NCBI GenBank assembly: GCA_035651595.1
Contig: DASRFJ010000237.1
Location: 1 to 64,000, forward strand
DNA: 64,000 bases
Direction: 5' to 3'
Source: JAFARZ01 sp035651595
GTDB taxonomy: Bacteria > Actinomycetota > Actinomycetes > Streptosporangiales > Streptosporangiaceae
Below the pieces are notes generated by a model that saw only the letters and a program-made list of their open reading frames with translations, was not told where the DNA came from and searched no databases. A program made the position numbers and the translations under genes. Positions 25,874 through 34,803 of the stretch are shown here, piece after piece. The first letter of the stretch is position 1; every line of letters begins with the position of its first letter.

Positions 25874-26876
25874 ACTCTCGCTGCCCGATCTGCTCGGGCT
25901 CCGCGGTTCGGTGGTGGCCGCCAGCGACGAGTTCTTCGCGGAGAAGGAGAACCTGATCAAGCCGGCCGAGCCGGTGTTCACCCCGCACTCGTTCGGCGCG
26001 AAGGGCCAGATCTACGACGGCTGGGAGACCCGGCGCCGCCGCGGCCCGGGCGGCGAACTGCCTGATCCGGCCGAACACGACTGGGTGATCGCGCGGTTTG
26101 GCGCTCCCGGTGTGGTGCACGCCGTCGTCGTCGACACGTCGTTCTTCACCGGCAACTACCCGCAGGCCTGCTCCGCTGAGGCGTGTTTCGCGCCCGGCTA
26201 CCCCGCCCCGGACGAGCTGGCGGGCTGGACGGAGATTCTTCCGCGCACCCCGTTGCTCGCGAACATGCGGCAGGCGTTTCCGGTCGGCAGCCGCCGCCGG
26301 TTCACCCACGTCCGGCTGAACATCTACCCCGACGGTGGCGTGGCCAGGCTACGGGTGCACGGCGTCGTGGTGCCGGCCCCGGGCATGCTCGACGGCCTCA
26401 CGTTCGACCTGGCCGCGCTGGAGAACGGCGGCGACATCACGGCGTGCAGCGACGAGTTCTACTCGGTGCCGCGCAACGTCATCTCGCCCGGCCTGTCCCG
26501 GGTGATGGGCGAGGGCTGGGAGACCCGCCGGCGCCGCGCACCGGGGCACGAATGGCTCGTAGTCCGGCTCGCCGCCGAGGGCGTCGTCCGGCTCGCGGAA
26601 ATCGACACCTCCGGCTACCGCGGCAACTCGCCCGGCGAGGTGTCGCTGGAGGCCGCCGTCGGCACGACCCTGGACAACCTGGCCTGGCGGCCGCTGCTGC
26701 CGCGCACCAGGATGCAGCCGGACACCGTGCACCGCTTCCGCGTCGACGGCCAGCCCGCCACTCATGTACGGCTGAATATCTTTCCTGACGGCGGGGTGGC
26801 CAGGCTCCGGTTGTACGGGTCGGTAACTCCGGACGGCTTTGCGACCTTGAAACAGAATTGGCAGCGGACAGCCTGA
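25866..26876 (+). CDS. alc: Allantoicase
   Basis: The 336-residue enzyme cleaves allantoate to ureidoglycolate and urea. It contains two tandem allantoicase domains. GWETRRRRGPG and VRLNIYPDGGVARLRVHG in the first repeat are matched by GWETRRRRAPG and VRLNIFPDGGVARLRLYG in the second. VDTSFFTGNYPQACSAEACF is the canonical active-site segment. The GTG start lies inside the allB stop region. No urease or ureidoglycolate lyase gene is beside it. Confidence 0.95.
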   Translation: MDELSLPDLLGLRGSVVAASDEFFAEKENLIKPAEPVFTPHSFGAKGQIYDGWETRRRRGPGGELPDPAEHDWVIARFGAPGVVHAVVVDTSFFTGNYPQACSAEACFAPGYPAPDELAGWTEILPRTPLLANMRQAFPVGSRRRFTHVRLNIYPDGGVARLRVHGVVVPAPGMLDGLTFDLAALENGGDITACSDEFYSVPRNVISPGLSRVMGEGWETRRRRAPGHEWLVVRLAAEGVVRLAEIDTSGYRGNSPGEVSLEAAVGTTLDNLAWRPLLPRTRMQPDTVHRFRVDGQPATHVRLNIFPDGGVARLRLYGSVTPDGFATLKQNWQRTA

Positions 26877-26896
26877 CGGCATGATCGAATGAGCCA

Positions 26897-28021
26897 ATGA
26901 GCCACGTGGTGATCGCCCCCGACAAGTTCAAGGGTACGCTCACCGCCGCCCAGGTAGCCGCCCACGTGGCGGCGGGCCTTGAGCGGGCACGGCCGCGCGC
27001 AGAGGTCGTCCAGGTGCCGGTCGCGGACGGCGGGGACGGCACGGTGGAGGCCGCCGTCGCGGCCGGTTACCGGAGCATCGAGATGGGCGTCCGCGGCCCG
27101 ACCGGCAGGCCAGTCACCGCGTCGTTCGCGCTCCAGGACGGGACCGCGATCGTGGAGTCCGCGCAAGCCTGCGGCCTCGGCCGGCTGCCCGGCGGCGAAT
27201 TCGCTGCGCTCACCGCCACCAGCCGCGGCGTGGGCGAGCTGATCCTGACCGCCGTCAGGTTCCGTGCCAAGCGCGTCGTGCTCGGCCTCGGCGGCGTGGC
27301 CACGATGGACGGCGGGGCGGGCATGCTCCAGGCGTTCGGCGCTCGGCTGCGGGACGCGGCGGGCGTGGACCTGCCGCCCGGTGGCGCCGCGCTGGCCCTG
27401 CTGGATCTGCTGGATCTGCGCAGGCTGCCCGACTTCGGCGGCATCGAATTCGTCATGGCCACGGACGTGAACAACCCGCTGCTCGGCCCCCGAGGCGCCG
27501 TCGCCGTCTACGGCCCGCAGAAAGGCGCCACCACTCCTGAGGACGTCGCGGCGCTCGAGAACGGCCTGACCGTGTGGGCGGATGTGGTGGAGCGGTCGGT
27601 CGGCGCCAGGCACCGTGACGAGCCGGGCGCCGGCGCGGCTGGCGGCCTTGGCTTCGCCGCGCTCGCGTTCCTGCACCCGATCGTCCAGCCAGGCATCGAG
27701 CTGTTGCTGGACCTGCTGTCGTTCCCGGCCAAGCTGCACGGCGCCGGCCTGGTCATCACCGGAGAGGGTTCCCTCGACGCGCAGACCTTGCACGGCAAGG
27801 CTCCGGTCGGCGTGGCGCGCGCCGCCGCCGCGTTCTCGCCGGACCTCCCGGTGATCGCCGTGGCCGGCGTCAGGACCCTGACCGAGGACCAGCTCCGCCA
27901 GGCCGGCATCGCCCGCGCCTACGCGCTCACCGATGTCGAGCCCGACGTGGCGCGCTGCCTCGCCAACCCGGGCCCGATCCTCGAAGCGCTGGCCGAGCGC
28001 ATCGCCGCCGACTGGCTGTGA
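26897..28021 (+). CDS. glxK: Glycerate kinase (2-phosphoglycerate forming, GarK/GlxK type)
   Basis: The 374-residue class II glycerate kinase begins VVIAPDKFKGTLTAAQVAAHVAAGLERA and has VPVADGGDGTVEAA, GLGGVATMDGGAGMLQAFGARLRD and EFVMATDVNNPLLGPRGAVAVYGPQKGATP, all strongly conserved, plus VITGEGSLDAQTLHGKAPVGVA. It phosphorylates D-glycerate from GlxR to 2-phosphoglycerate for glycolysis. It starts 20 bases after alc and ends the second purine operon; no terminator hairpin was seen before the convergent lipoprotein gene. Confidence 0.93.
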   Translation: MSHVVIAPDKFKGTLTAAQVAAHVAAGLERARPRAEVVQVPVADGGDGTVEAAVAAGYRSIEMGVRGPTGRPVTASFALQDGTAIVESAQACGLGRLPGGEFAALTATSRGVGELILTAVRFRAKRVVLGLGGVATMDGGAGMLQAFGARLRDAAGVDLPPGGAALALLDLLDLRRLPDFGGIEFVMATDVNNPLLGPRGAVAVYGPQKGATTPEDVAALENGLTVWADVVERSVGARHRDEPGAGAAGGLGFAALAFLHPIVQPGIELLLDLLSFPAKLHGAGLVITGEGSLDAQTLHGKAPVGVARAAAAFSPDLPVIAVAGVRTLTEDQLRQAGIARAYALTDVEPDVARCLANPGPILEALAERIAADWL

Positions 28022-28102
28022 TGGATTGGTCTGGCGAGCGTCTTAATACATCTCGACGCAGTCGTAGCTGTAACCGGGGCTCAGGTAGCGCCGGGGCCGT
28101 CG

Positions 28103-28645
28103 TTACACCTTCTTGAGCAGGTCGGTCATGAGCACGCTCTCCGCGCCGAGGGGCGCCGGCGAGGTGATGAAGATGGCGACCGCGCCCTTCAGGGAGCCGA
28201 GGGTGTTGCTGACCGGCTTGCTCGCCGTGTAGCTCGCCAGATATGCGGTCTCACCGAGTCCGGTCACAGTGACGACCGACTGATGCAGGTTGGCCTGCGA
28301 CGTCCTGGCTTGAGCGAACTCGGCGGCGGTCTCGCCAGTCTGATAGCGGACGAGCACCTCGTACCGGCCGGCGTACGCACATACGGTCACCGGTCCCTGG
28401 GCGCTTGCGGTGACCTTGCCCACCGCAAGCTTGAGATCCTTGCCGACCAGGGCGGACGGGGCATTCCCGCAATCCGGTGTGGTCGCCGTCCCGGCGGTTC
28501 CGCCGGTGCTGGCCGCACCCACGGGCGCCGTGGTGGCCGGGGAGGTACCTCCGGTGGAATACGGCTGTGCGGAGGCCCCGCAGGCCGAAGCGGCCCAGAC
28601 CGTCGCGCCGGCAAGCGCGACCGCGGCGAGCTTGCGTACCGACAT
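28103..28645 (-). CDS. Putative lipoprotein
   Basis: The 180-residue protein has a signal peptide with lipobox-like ASAC (C22), a threonine/glycine/alanine linker of about 35 residues, and a compact C-terminal domain (CGNAPSALVGKDLKLAVGKVTASAQGPVTVCAYAGRYEVLVRYQTGETAAEFAQ...). A cysteine pair in the domain may form a disulfide. It resembles small actinomycete surface lipoproteins of the DUF3558-like kind, without a firm assignment. It is convergent with glxK and not obviously linked to it. Confidence 0.7.
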   Translation of the reverse strand: MSVRKLAAVALAGATVWAASACGASAQPYSTGGTSPATTAPVGAASTGGTAGTATTPDCGNAPSALVGKDLKLAVGKVTASAQGPVTVCAYAGRYEVLVRYQTGETAAEFAQARTSQANLHQSVVTVTGLGETAYLASYTASKPVSNTLGSLKGAVAIFITSPAPLGAESVLMTDLLKKV

Positions 28646-28741
28646 TCAGTGGTCCCTCCTCGTCCGGAATTCTGGATGCACAACGTCCAGTAGCCAACCG
28701 CGCGCGTCCGATACCGGCGCTACGTTAAGCCGGCCGGCTAA

Positions 28742-28781
28742 CCCGGTCAATCAGTCAGCTGAGCAGGCCCGATTGACCGGG
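28742..28781. terminator. Inverted repeat between the P450 pseudogene and the lipoprotein gene
   Basis: CCCGGTCAATC (28742-28752) pairs perfectly with GATTGACCGGG (28771-28781) across an 18-base loop. It lies about 65 bases beyond the pseudogene stop and about 100 bases upstream of the lipoprotein start, so it could terminate the former or serve as an operator for the latter. The 28646-28847 gap holds nothing else. Confidence 0.45.
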
Positions 28782-28847
28782 GCATCCGGTCGGCGTTGGC
28801 ATGCAAGTTTCACAAGCCACTGCGGCCTCAGAGGTCAGCTAAGGGAG

Positions 28848-29879
28848 CTAAAGGAGCACGTCCAGGCGCCGCGGAGCGCGGAATTCCCAGCCGCGGAACT
28901 CGGGCTCGCTGGTCAGCGCCAGGCCGGGGAAACGGGTGAGCAGTTCCTCCAGGGCGATGCGGATCTGCGCACGGGAGAACGCATGACCCGCGCAGAAGTG
29001 CTTGCCACTGCCGAACGCCAGATTGCTGTGCCGGGGACGGAAGATGTCGAACCGGTCGGGATCGGTGAACCGGCTGTCATCACGGTTCGCGGCCGAGACG
29101 AGCGCGCCCACCGGCGCACCCTCGGGCAGCTGGATCGACCAGGGTGGTACCGCCGCCGTGGCCGGGCTCCTGCATGCCGCCCAGCAGGATCACCTTGAGC
29201 GTCGGCATGACCTCGCGAAGCGCGCGGCTCTTCCCGTTGGTTCCGCTATGCAGCAGATGGGAGATCGTGCAGTCATCGGGTTCTTCAGCCAGCCGGCTGA
29301 ACAGCGATCCGAGCGTCGCGTCGATTTCCGCGGAACACCCCAGGCCGACCGCGGCACGCTCGGGGTTCCCCTCGAAGTTGATGACGCCCAGATGGAGGCG
29401 CCAGAACCAGTCGCGAAGCTTCGCGGCACCGAGGTGACCGACGCCGAGCACCTCGCCCAGGCTTAGCACGGAAAGCGGCTCGAAGTAGTCCGCCATGAGT
29501 TCAGCGTGGGCGCGGCCGCCGAGCGCGTCGAGTATGCGCCGGGCGACGGCCGGACCAGGTCGTCGATATAGGCGTTGACGTTCTTTGGGCGGTATTTGGT
29601 GTCGAGGGCCCTGCGGAGATCAAGATGGCGATCGCCGTCAACGGTGAGGATGGTCGGCGACCCGAACGTCCGGTCGACCGGCGAGTCGTCTAGTTCGGCA
29701 GTGAAGCGGTCCGGATGCGTGACCGCGTACTCCACGTCGTCGTACCGGGTGACGAACCACAGTCCCACGGCGGGGACGTAGCAGACCGGAGCCTCGCGAC
29801 GCAGGCGTGCATATATCGGGTAGGGATCTGCCTCCAGATCAGCTACCGTGACCGACTCGGCGAACGTCCCGGCGCCCAC
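28848..29879 (-). pseudogene. Degraded cytochrome P450 gene
   Basis: Three frames together spell a P450. Frame one (29879 to about 29547) has the N-terminal SVTVADLEADPYPIYARLRREAPVCYVPAVGLWFVTRYDDVEYAV region. Frame two (about 29547 to 29140) continues ...MADYFEPLSVLSLGEVLG to the I-helix stretch ILLGGMQEPGHGGGTTL. Frame three (about 29139 to 28848) has LPEGAPVGALVSAANRDDSRFTDPDRFDIF and the haem-ligand loop FGSGKHFCAG. A one-base loss near 29547 explains the first shift. The second junction also lacks about 60-90 codons including the K-helix ExxR motif, so the gene cannot make an active P450. Confidence 0.88.
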
Positions 29880-30273
29880 ATCAAGTATCGTATGGAGCCA
29901 AACGAATTTACGTCAAGTGGCCCGCTTGGCCGGCAGCCGCCTCCCGCTCCGCGCCGTCCCCATCCTCGCCATCATGCTACAGCCGCGCCATGCCGAAGCC
30001 ACGGCCACTTCCGCGTGGGCATATCCGGATAAATCCGGGCAAGTAATCGGCTTAAAATAGAGAACTAATACGTAGATTCAAAAGAGCTACCATGTTAGAA
30101 TCGAACTAACGGGCCAGAGCCTTCAGTGCAGGGGCCGCCGGCGGAGGGCAGCACCGGGCGAGAACGGCCAGGGCATCCCAGGGCCGAACGGAGGGACGGC
30201 CAGCAGGAACGAGATCGGTTCACTGCCCGCACGGGACGGGCCGCGATCAGCGGGGAAGGGGGTGTAACGGCAA
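29880..30273. other. Intergenic region with an AT-rich block and a T-arm-like hairpin
   Basis: No gene is supported in these 394 bases. The first part is ordinary GC-rich DNA with open but unconserved frames. Positions 30030-30115 are markedly AT-rich for this genome and may hold the promoter of the DUF222-HNH gene. At 30094-30110 the minus strand reads GTTAG-TTCGATT-CTAAC, a perfect 5-bp stem and 7-base loop like a tRNA T-arm, but no matching acceptor or other arms were found. Confidence 0.4.
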
Positions 30274-31827
30274 ATGGAAGAAGAATGCACCGCGCCGCGG
30301 TACGGGAACGCTGGCGAGGCGATCGGGGTGATCACGTCCGGGATGGAGTTCCTGGCCGGCCTGGACTGCTCCGAGCTGCCCGCCGCGGTGAAAGCCGACA
30401 CGCTGAAAGGCCTGGAACGCGCCGACGGGCTGGAGGCGGTGGCGCGAGCGCACCTGGTGTGGTCGATGGACAAGAACGCCGACTATGAGAGCTACGGGCA
30501 GCGGTCCATGCGGGCCTGGCTGGTGAACGAGGCCGGGCTGACCAAGGGCGAGGCCGGGGCGTGCCGGAAGTGGACGCGGACCGTGCTGGAGCACCCCGCG
30601 GTCGCCGCGCTGATGGCCGACGGGCTGATCACCAGGTCGTGGCTGGGCAAGATCACGGCGGTGACCGGGAAGATCCGGGAGGACCGGCGCGCGGAGGCCG
30701 AGCAGCTGATCGCGCAGACCGCGCGGGACGCCCGGCTCGGGCCGCGGGACCTGTGGCGGCTCGCGAACGAGATCCGGGACCGGGCCCCGGCCGAGGACCC
30801 GCGCGATGATGACCCGGACCGCGGGTTCCAGGACCGGTCGCTGCGGCTGGAACTGACCCTGGACGGCGCCGGGAGCCTGACCGGGCAGCTGTCACCGGAA
30901 TGCGCGGCGGCGTTCGGGTCGCTGGTGCGCCGGTTCGCGGTCAAGTGCGGCACCGAGGACACCCGGACCCAGCCGCAGCGGCAGCACGACGCGCTGATGC
31001 AGATGTGCCTGCGGCTGCTCGGCTCGGACCTGTCCGCGCCCACCACGGGCGGCGCGGCCGCGCAGATGCTGGTGCTCACCTCCCTCAGCGACCTGTACGC
31101 CCTCGATGACGGGTCCGCGATGCAGCAGCTGTGGACCGACCGGGCCGCCGCCTGGTTCGCCGGACAGCACGCCACTAGCGCCGACGACGCCGGGGACGGC
31201 GCCGCGTGGCTCGGCGGGGCCGCCGCGCGGAGCCTGGCCTGCGACGCGGCCCTGTTCCCGGTCGTCACCGGGCACGTCGACACCCAGCACCTCGATGACC
31301 TGATCGCCCAGTGCGTGCAGATCCGCCGCGCGCAGGCCGGCGAGGAGTTCACCCCGGACCGGGGCGCGCACCAGGCCCGGATCGCCGAGATGATGCGGGA
31401 GATCCTGGGCACGTGCGCGAAGATCCTGGGCGGCGAGCCCGGCCTGGCCGCGCACCTGCGCCGGAACCTGCTCGGCCACACCGGGCTCGGCGGCCGGTCA
31501 CTGCCCCTGGACGTCGGCGACCGCGATGACATACCGTGGCAGATCCGGCGGGCCGTCACGGTCCGCGACGCCGGGACCTGCCAGTGGCCCCGCGGGTGCG
31601 GCGAGCCTGCCTACGCCTACCACCCGCACCACCTGGTGCCCCGCGCCCTCCACGGCCCGACCTGCACCGCCAACCTGCTCACCCTGTGTTACTTCCATCA
31701 CGAGATCGCGGTCCACCGGTGGGGCTGGACCGTCAAACTCCACGGCGACGGCACCGCCACCGCCAGATCCCCCGACGCCGCCATCCTCCGCGGCGCCGCC
31801 CGGCCACCCCCGGCACGCCCCGGGTAA
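30274..31827 (+). CDS. DUF222 and HNH-endonuclease domain protein (13E12-repeat family)
   Basis: The 517-residue protein has a long helical DUF222 region (residues ~40-330; for example YGQRSMRAWLVNEAGLTKGEAGACRKW) and a C-terminal HNH nuclease: CQWPRGCGEPAYAYHPHHLVPRALHGPTCTANLLTLCYFHHEIAVHRWGW with zinc cysteines, the catalytic HH and asparagine. Such genes are multicopy and often recombinogenic in actinomycetes (REP13E12 in mycobacteria). The tail is proline-rich. It stands alone downstream of the P450 remnant. Cleavage target and biological role are not known for the family. Confidence 0.9.
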   Translation: MEEECTAPRYGNAGEAIGVITSGMEFLAGLDCSELPAAVKADTLKGLERADGLEAVARAHLVWSMDKNADYESYGQRSMRAWLVNEAGLTKGEAGACRKWTRTVLEHPAVAALMADGLITRSWLGKITAVTGKIREDRRAEAEQLIAQTARDARLGPRDLWRLANEIRDRAPAEDPRDDDPDRGFQDRSLRLELTLDGAGSLTGQLSPECAAAFGSLVRRFAVKCGTEDTRTQPQRQHDALMQMCLRLLGSDLSAPTTGGAAAQMLVLTSLSDLYALDDGSAMQQLWTDRAAAWFAGQHATSADDAGDGAAWLGGAAARSLACDAALFPVVTGHVDTQHLDDLIAQCVQIRRAQAGEEFTPDRGAHQARIAEMMREILGTCAKILGGEPGLAAHLRRNLLGHTGLGGRSLPLDVGDRDDIPWQIRRAVTVRDAGTCQWPRGCGEPAYAYHPHHLVPRALHGPTCTANLLTLCYFHHEIAVHRWGWTVKLHGDGTATARSPDAAILRGAARPPPARPG

Positions 31828-31963
31828 CCCGCCCGGCACCCAGGCAACACAACCACACCAGCACCGGACCACCGCAGGCCACCACGCCACGCGGTGACCC
31901 GGTGCTGCCCGTGTTCCGGACACGAGCGTCGGGGGCAGCTGGGCAGCCTAACTCGCAACGGGC

Positions 31964-32968
31964 TCACGCGCTCTGACGGCGGACCATCTCGGTCGGCAGG
32001 ATCACCGCGGCGGGCGGCTCCCCGTCGATGGCGGCCAGCAGCAGGCGGACCATCTCGCCGCTGATCCGCCGGAACGGCTGCCGGATCGTGGTCAGCGCCG
32101 GGCGTGCGGCGACCGCGGCGGGGGAATCGTCGAATCCCCCGACCGCGACGTCCTCCGGCACTCGCCGTCCGGCCTGGCGCAGGGCGACCAGGGCACCGAG
32201 CGCCATCACGTCCGAGGCGACGAACACCGCGTCGAGGTCCGGAGCGCGATCGAGGAGGGCCGACATCGCCGCCTCCCCCGACTCCTGCGTGTAGTTTCCC
32301 TCGGCGACCAGCGCCAGGTCATACGACGGCCCGAGCACGTCCCGGTAGCCGTCCAGCCGCGACTGCCCGCCCGGCAGGTCCAGCGGCCCGGTGACCGTGG
32401 CGATCCGGGATCGTCCCAGGTCGCGCAAGTACGACACCATCGCCCGCGCCCCGCCCCGGTCGTCCGCCGCCACGTAGGCGACCGACGACTCGTGCCCCAG
32501 CGGCACGCCGCACGCGACGTACGGCACCCCGGCCTTGCTGAGCATGTCCGGCAGCGGATCCCCCGCGTGCGTGGACACGAGCAGCGCCCCGTCCACGTGT
32601 CCCGCCGCAACGAACCTGGTTACCCGCGAGCGCTCGTCGTCCGACGACGCCATGCACAGGAACAGCCCGATGTCGTGTGTGGCGAGCGCCTGGGTGCAGC
32701 CGCGGAGCAGCACAGAGAAGTTCGGGTCGGCGAACAGCCGTTCGGCCGGCTCGGACACGATGAACGCGACCGACTCCGAGCGCTGGGTCACCAGTGACCT
32801 GGCGTGGTGGTTGACCACGTACCCGGTATGCCGGATCGCCCGGTTCACCGCCGCCAGGGCCACCGGCGACACATGGTGCCCGCCGTTGAGTACCCGCGAC
32901 ACGGTCCCGCGGGACACACCCGCCTCCGCGGCCACATCCTCAATCGTGGGCCGACGCCGTCCTGTCAT
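31964..32968 (-). CDS. LacI family transcriptional regulator
   Basis: The 334-residue repressor has the N-terminal LacI helix-turn-helix TIEDVAAEAGVSRGTVSRVLNGGHHVSPVALAAVNRAI with the hinge helix NHHARSLVTQRS, and a periplasmic-binding-like sugar sensor domain (EDVAVGGFDDSPAAVAARPALTTIRQPFRRISGEMVRLLL). It is co-oriented with and 10 bases downstream of the ABC transporter genes, at the end of the operon. The likely operators are the GTGAACGNTCCC sites between the SBP and beta-galactosidase genes. Confidence 0.93.
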   Translation of the reverse strand: MTGRRRPTIEDVAAEAGVSRGTVSRVLNGGHHVSPVALAAVNRAIRHTGYVVNHHARSLVTQRSESVAFIVSEPAERLFADPNFSVLLRGCTQALATHDIGLFLCMASSDDERSRVTRFVAAGHVDGALLVSTHAGDPLPDMLSKAGVPYVACGVPLGHESSVAYVAADDRGGARAMVSYLRDLGRSRIATVTGPLDLPGGQSRLDGYRDVLGPSYDLALVAEGNYTQESGEAAMSALLDRAPDLDAVFVASDVMALGALVALRQAGRRVPEDVAVGGFDDSPAAVAARPALTTIRQPFRRISGEMVRLLLAAIDGEPPAAVILPTEMVRRQSA

Positions 32969-32978
32969 GACACCATGT

Positions 32979-33881
32979 CTACTGCTTCACCGCGCCGGAT
33001 GCGATGTCGGTCCGCCAGTACCGCTGCAGCGACAAGAACACGATGATCAGCGGGATGATGGACAGCAGCGAGCCGGTGACGACCAGGCTGTACAGCGAGG
33101 GCGCGGACGAGCCGCGGTTCAGCAGCGTGTACAGGCCGACGGTCAGCGGGAACTTGTTCTCGTCGCTGAGCATGATGTACGGGAGCAGGAAGTTGTTCCA
33201 CACCGCGACGAACTGGAACAGGAAGATCGTCACCAGCCCTGGCACCATCATCGGCACCGCTATCCGCGCGAACAGGCGGCCTTCGGGGCAGCCGTCGACC
33301 CGCGCCGACTCCACCACCTCGTCGGGCACCGCCGCCATCGCGTAGATCCGCGCGAGGTAGATCCCGTACGGCGAGATGACCGACGGCAGCAGCACCGACC
33401 AGTACGTGTTGGTCAGGCCGGCTCTGGCGAGCAGCAGGTACTGCGGCACGGCCAGCACGACCGGCGGCACCAGCACGCCGGCCAGCAGGATGTTGAACAG
33501 CGCCGACCTGCCTCGGAACCGGTACTTGGCCAGCGCGTACCCGGTGAGCGCGGACACCGCGACCGACGCCAGCGCTCCGCCGCCCGCGTACAGCGCCGTG
33601 TTGCCCATCCAGTGCCAGAACACGCCGCCCGCGTACGACGACAGCGAGCGGACGTTTGACCACAGCGACCCGTCCGGGGCGAACGTGAACGTGTTGAACA
33701 GCTGGTTGTTGTTCTTGGTGGCGGCGACCAGCACCCACGCGACCGGCAACAGGCAGTACACCGCGCCGAGGAGCAGGATCGCGGTGGGCAGCGCCGCTGG
33801 CCGTTCCCGCCGGTTCCGCTTTGGATCATTCCGAACGGCCAGGGGCTCGACGCCCGTGTCCGCTCTTGTGACCAGTGCCAT
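32979..33881 (-). CDS. Carbohydrate ABC transporter permease, MalG type
   Basis: The 300-residue inner-membrane protein has six predicted segments. The EAA-loop EVVESARVDGCPEGRLFARIAVPMMVPGL, which contacts the ATPase, lies in the C-terminal third. It is the second permease of a CUT1-family sugar importer. The ATPase is not encoded nearby, as is common in actinomycetes where a shared MsiK-type ATPase serves many importers. It sits five bases downstream of the MalF-type permease. Confidence 0.93.
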   Translation of the reverse strand: MALVTRADTGVEPLAVRNDPKRNRRERPAALPTAILLLGAVYCLLPVAWVLVAATKNNNQLFNTFTFAPDGSLWSNVRSLSSYAGGVFWHWMGNTALYAGGGALASVAVSALTGYALAKYRFRGRSALFNILLAGVLVPPVVLAVPQYLLLARAGLTNTYWSVLLPSVISPYGIYLARIYAMAAVPDEVVESARVDGCPEGRLFARIAVPMMVPGLVTIFLFQFVAVWNNFLLPYIMLSDENKFPLTVGLYTLLNRGSSAPSLYSLVVTGSLLSIIPLIIVFLSLQRYWRTDIASGAVKQ

Positions 33882-33885
33882 GCCG

Positions 33886-34803
33886 TCACCGTCCCCCGAA
33901 CACGCGCCTGCTGCTCAGCCGGAGCAGGCCGTAGGACAGCACGAACATGCCGGCCGCGATCGCGATCGAGGTCGCGGAGGCGGCATAGATGTTGTTGTTG
34001 GTGAATGCCTCGTCGTAGACCTTCATCAGCGGCATCCAGACCGGGGAAATCGTGTTGGTGAGCGGGGCGAGCGTGTTCGGCTCGTTGAAGACCTGGAGCG
34101 TGGCGATGATCGAGAAGACGCCGGTCAGCACTAGCGCCGGCGCGATCATCGGGATTTTGACGCGCAGCGCGATCTGGACCTGCGAGGCGCCGTCAATGCG
34201 GGCCGCCTCGTACAGCTCCGACGGCACCGCGCGCAGCGCGGTGTACATCACGATCATGTTGAAGCCGGTGCCGCCCCACACGCCGATGTTCGCCACGGAG
34301 AACAGCACCGTGTGGGTCGCGAACAGGTCCGGCATGCCAAGTCCGAGCCGATGCAGGATCGCCGGGAACGGGGACACCGCCGGCAGGTAGAGGAACCCCC
34401 ACAGCAGTGAGGCGAGCACGGTCGGCACCGCGTACGGGAGGAAGATGGAGATCCTGGCGAACCGCTGGAGCCGCACCCGCCGCGCGTCGATCAGCAGGGC
34501 GAACAGCAGCGCGAGGCTGAGCATCACCGGCACCAGGATCACGCTGTACAGCAGCACCCGGAGCAGCGAAGACAGGAATGCGGGGTCGGTCAGCGCGCTG
34601 GTGTAGTTGGACCAGCCGGCGAACACTTGCCTGCGCGCACCCGCGCCGAGGCCCAGCCCGCTGACCTGTGACTTCTCGAACGACAGGTAGAGCGTGTAGC
34701 CGATCGGCACGAGCACGAGCAGCGTGAACAGCACGACGGCGGGAGCGACGAAAGCGTACGGTGCCGCACGCTCCCGTCGCGCTGAGCTGGCCAGGTCCGG
34801 CAT
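33886..34803 (-). CDS. Carbohydrate ABC transporter permease, MalF type
   Basis: The 305-residue protein has six transmembrane segments, starting YAFVAPAVVLFTLLVLVPIGYTLYLSF, and an EAA motif ELYEAARIDGASQVQIALRVKIPMIAPALVLTG near residue 200. Its ATG overlaps the substrate-binding protein stop by one base (TGATG), a sign of coupled translation. It forms the heterodimeric channel with the MalG-type gene; from context the sugar is probably a beta-galactoside. Confidence 0.93.
   Translation of the reverse strand: MPDLASSARRERAAPYAFVAPAVVLFTLLVLVPIGYTLYLSFEKSQVSGLGLGAGARRQVFAGWSNYTSALTDPAFLSSLLRVLLYSVILVPVMLSLALLFALLIDARRVRLQRFARISIFLPYAVPTVLASLLWGFLYLPAVSPFPAILHRLGLGMPDLFATHTVLFSVANIGVWGGTGFNMIVMYTALRAVPSELYEAARIDGASQVQIALRVKIPMIAPALVLTGVFSIIATLQVFNEPNTLAPLTNTISPVWMPLMKVYDEAFTNNNIYAASATSIAIAAGMFVLSYGLLRLSSRRVFGGR

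Noticed and set aside
30094..30110. A tRNA gene
   Set aside because: Only the T-arm is recognisable; no acceptor, D- or anticodon arm could be paired in the flanking 80 bases on either strand.
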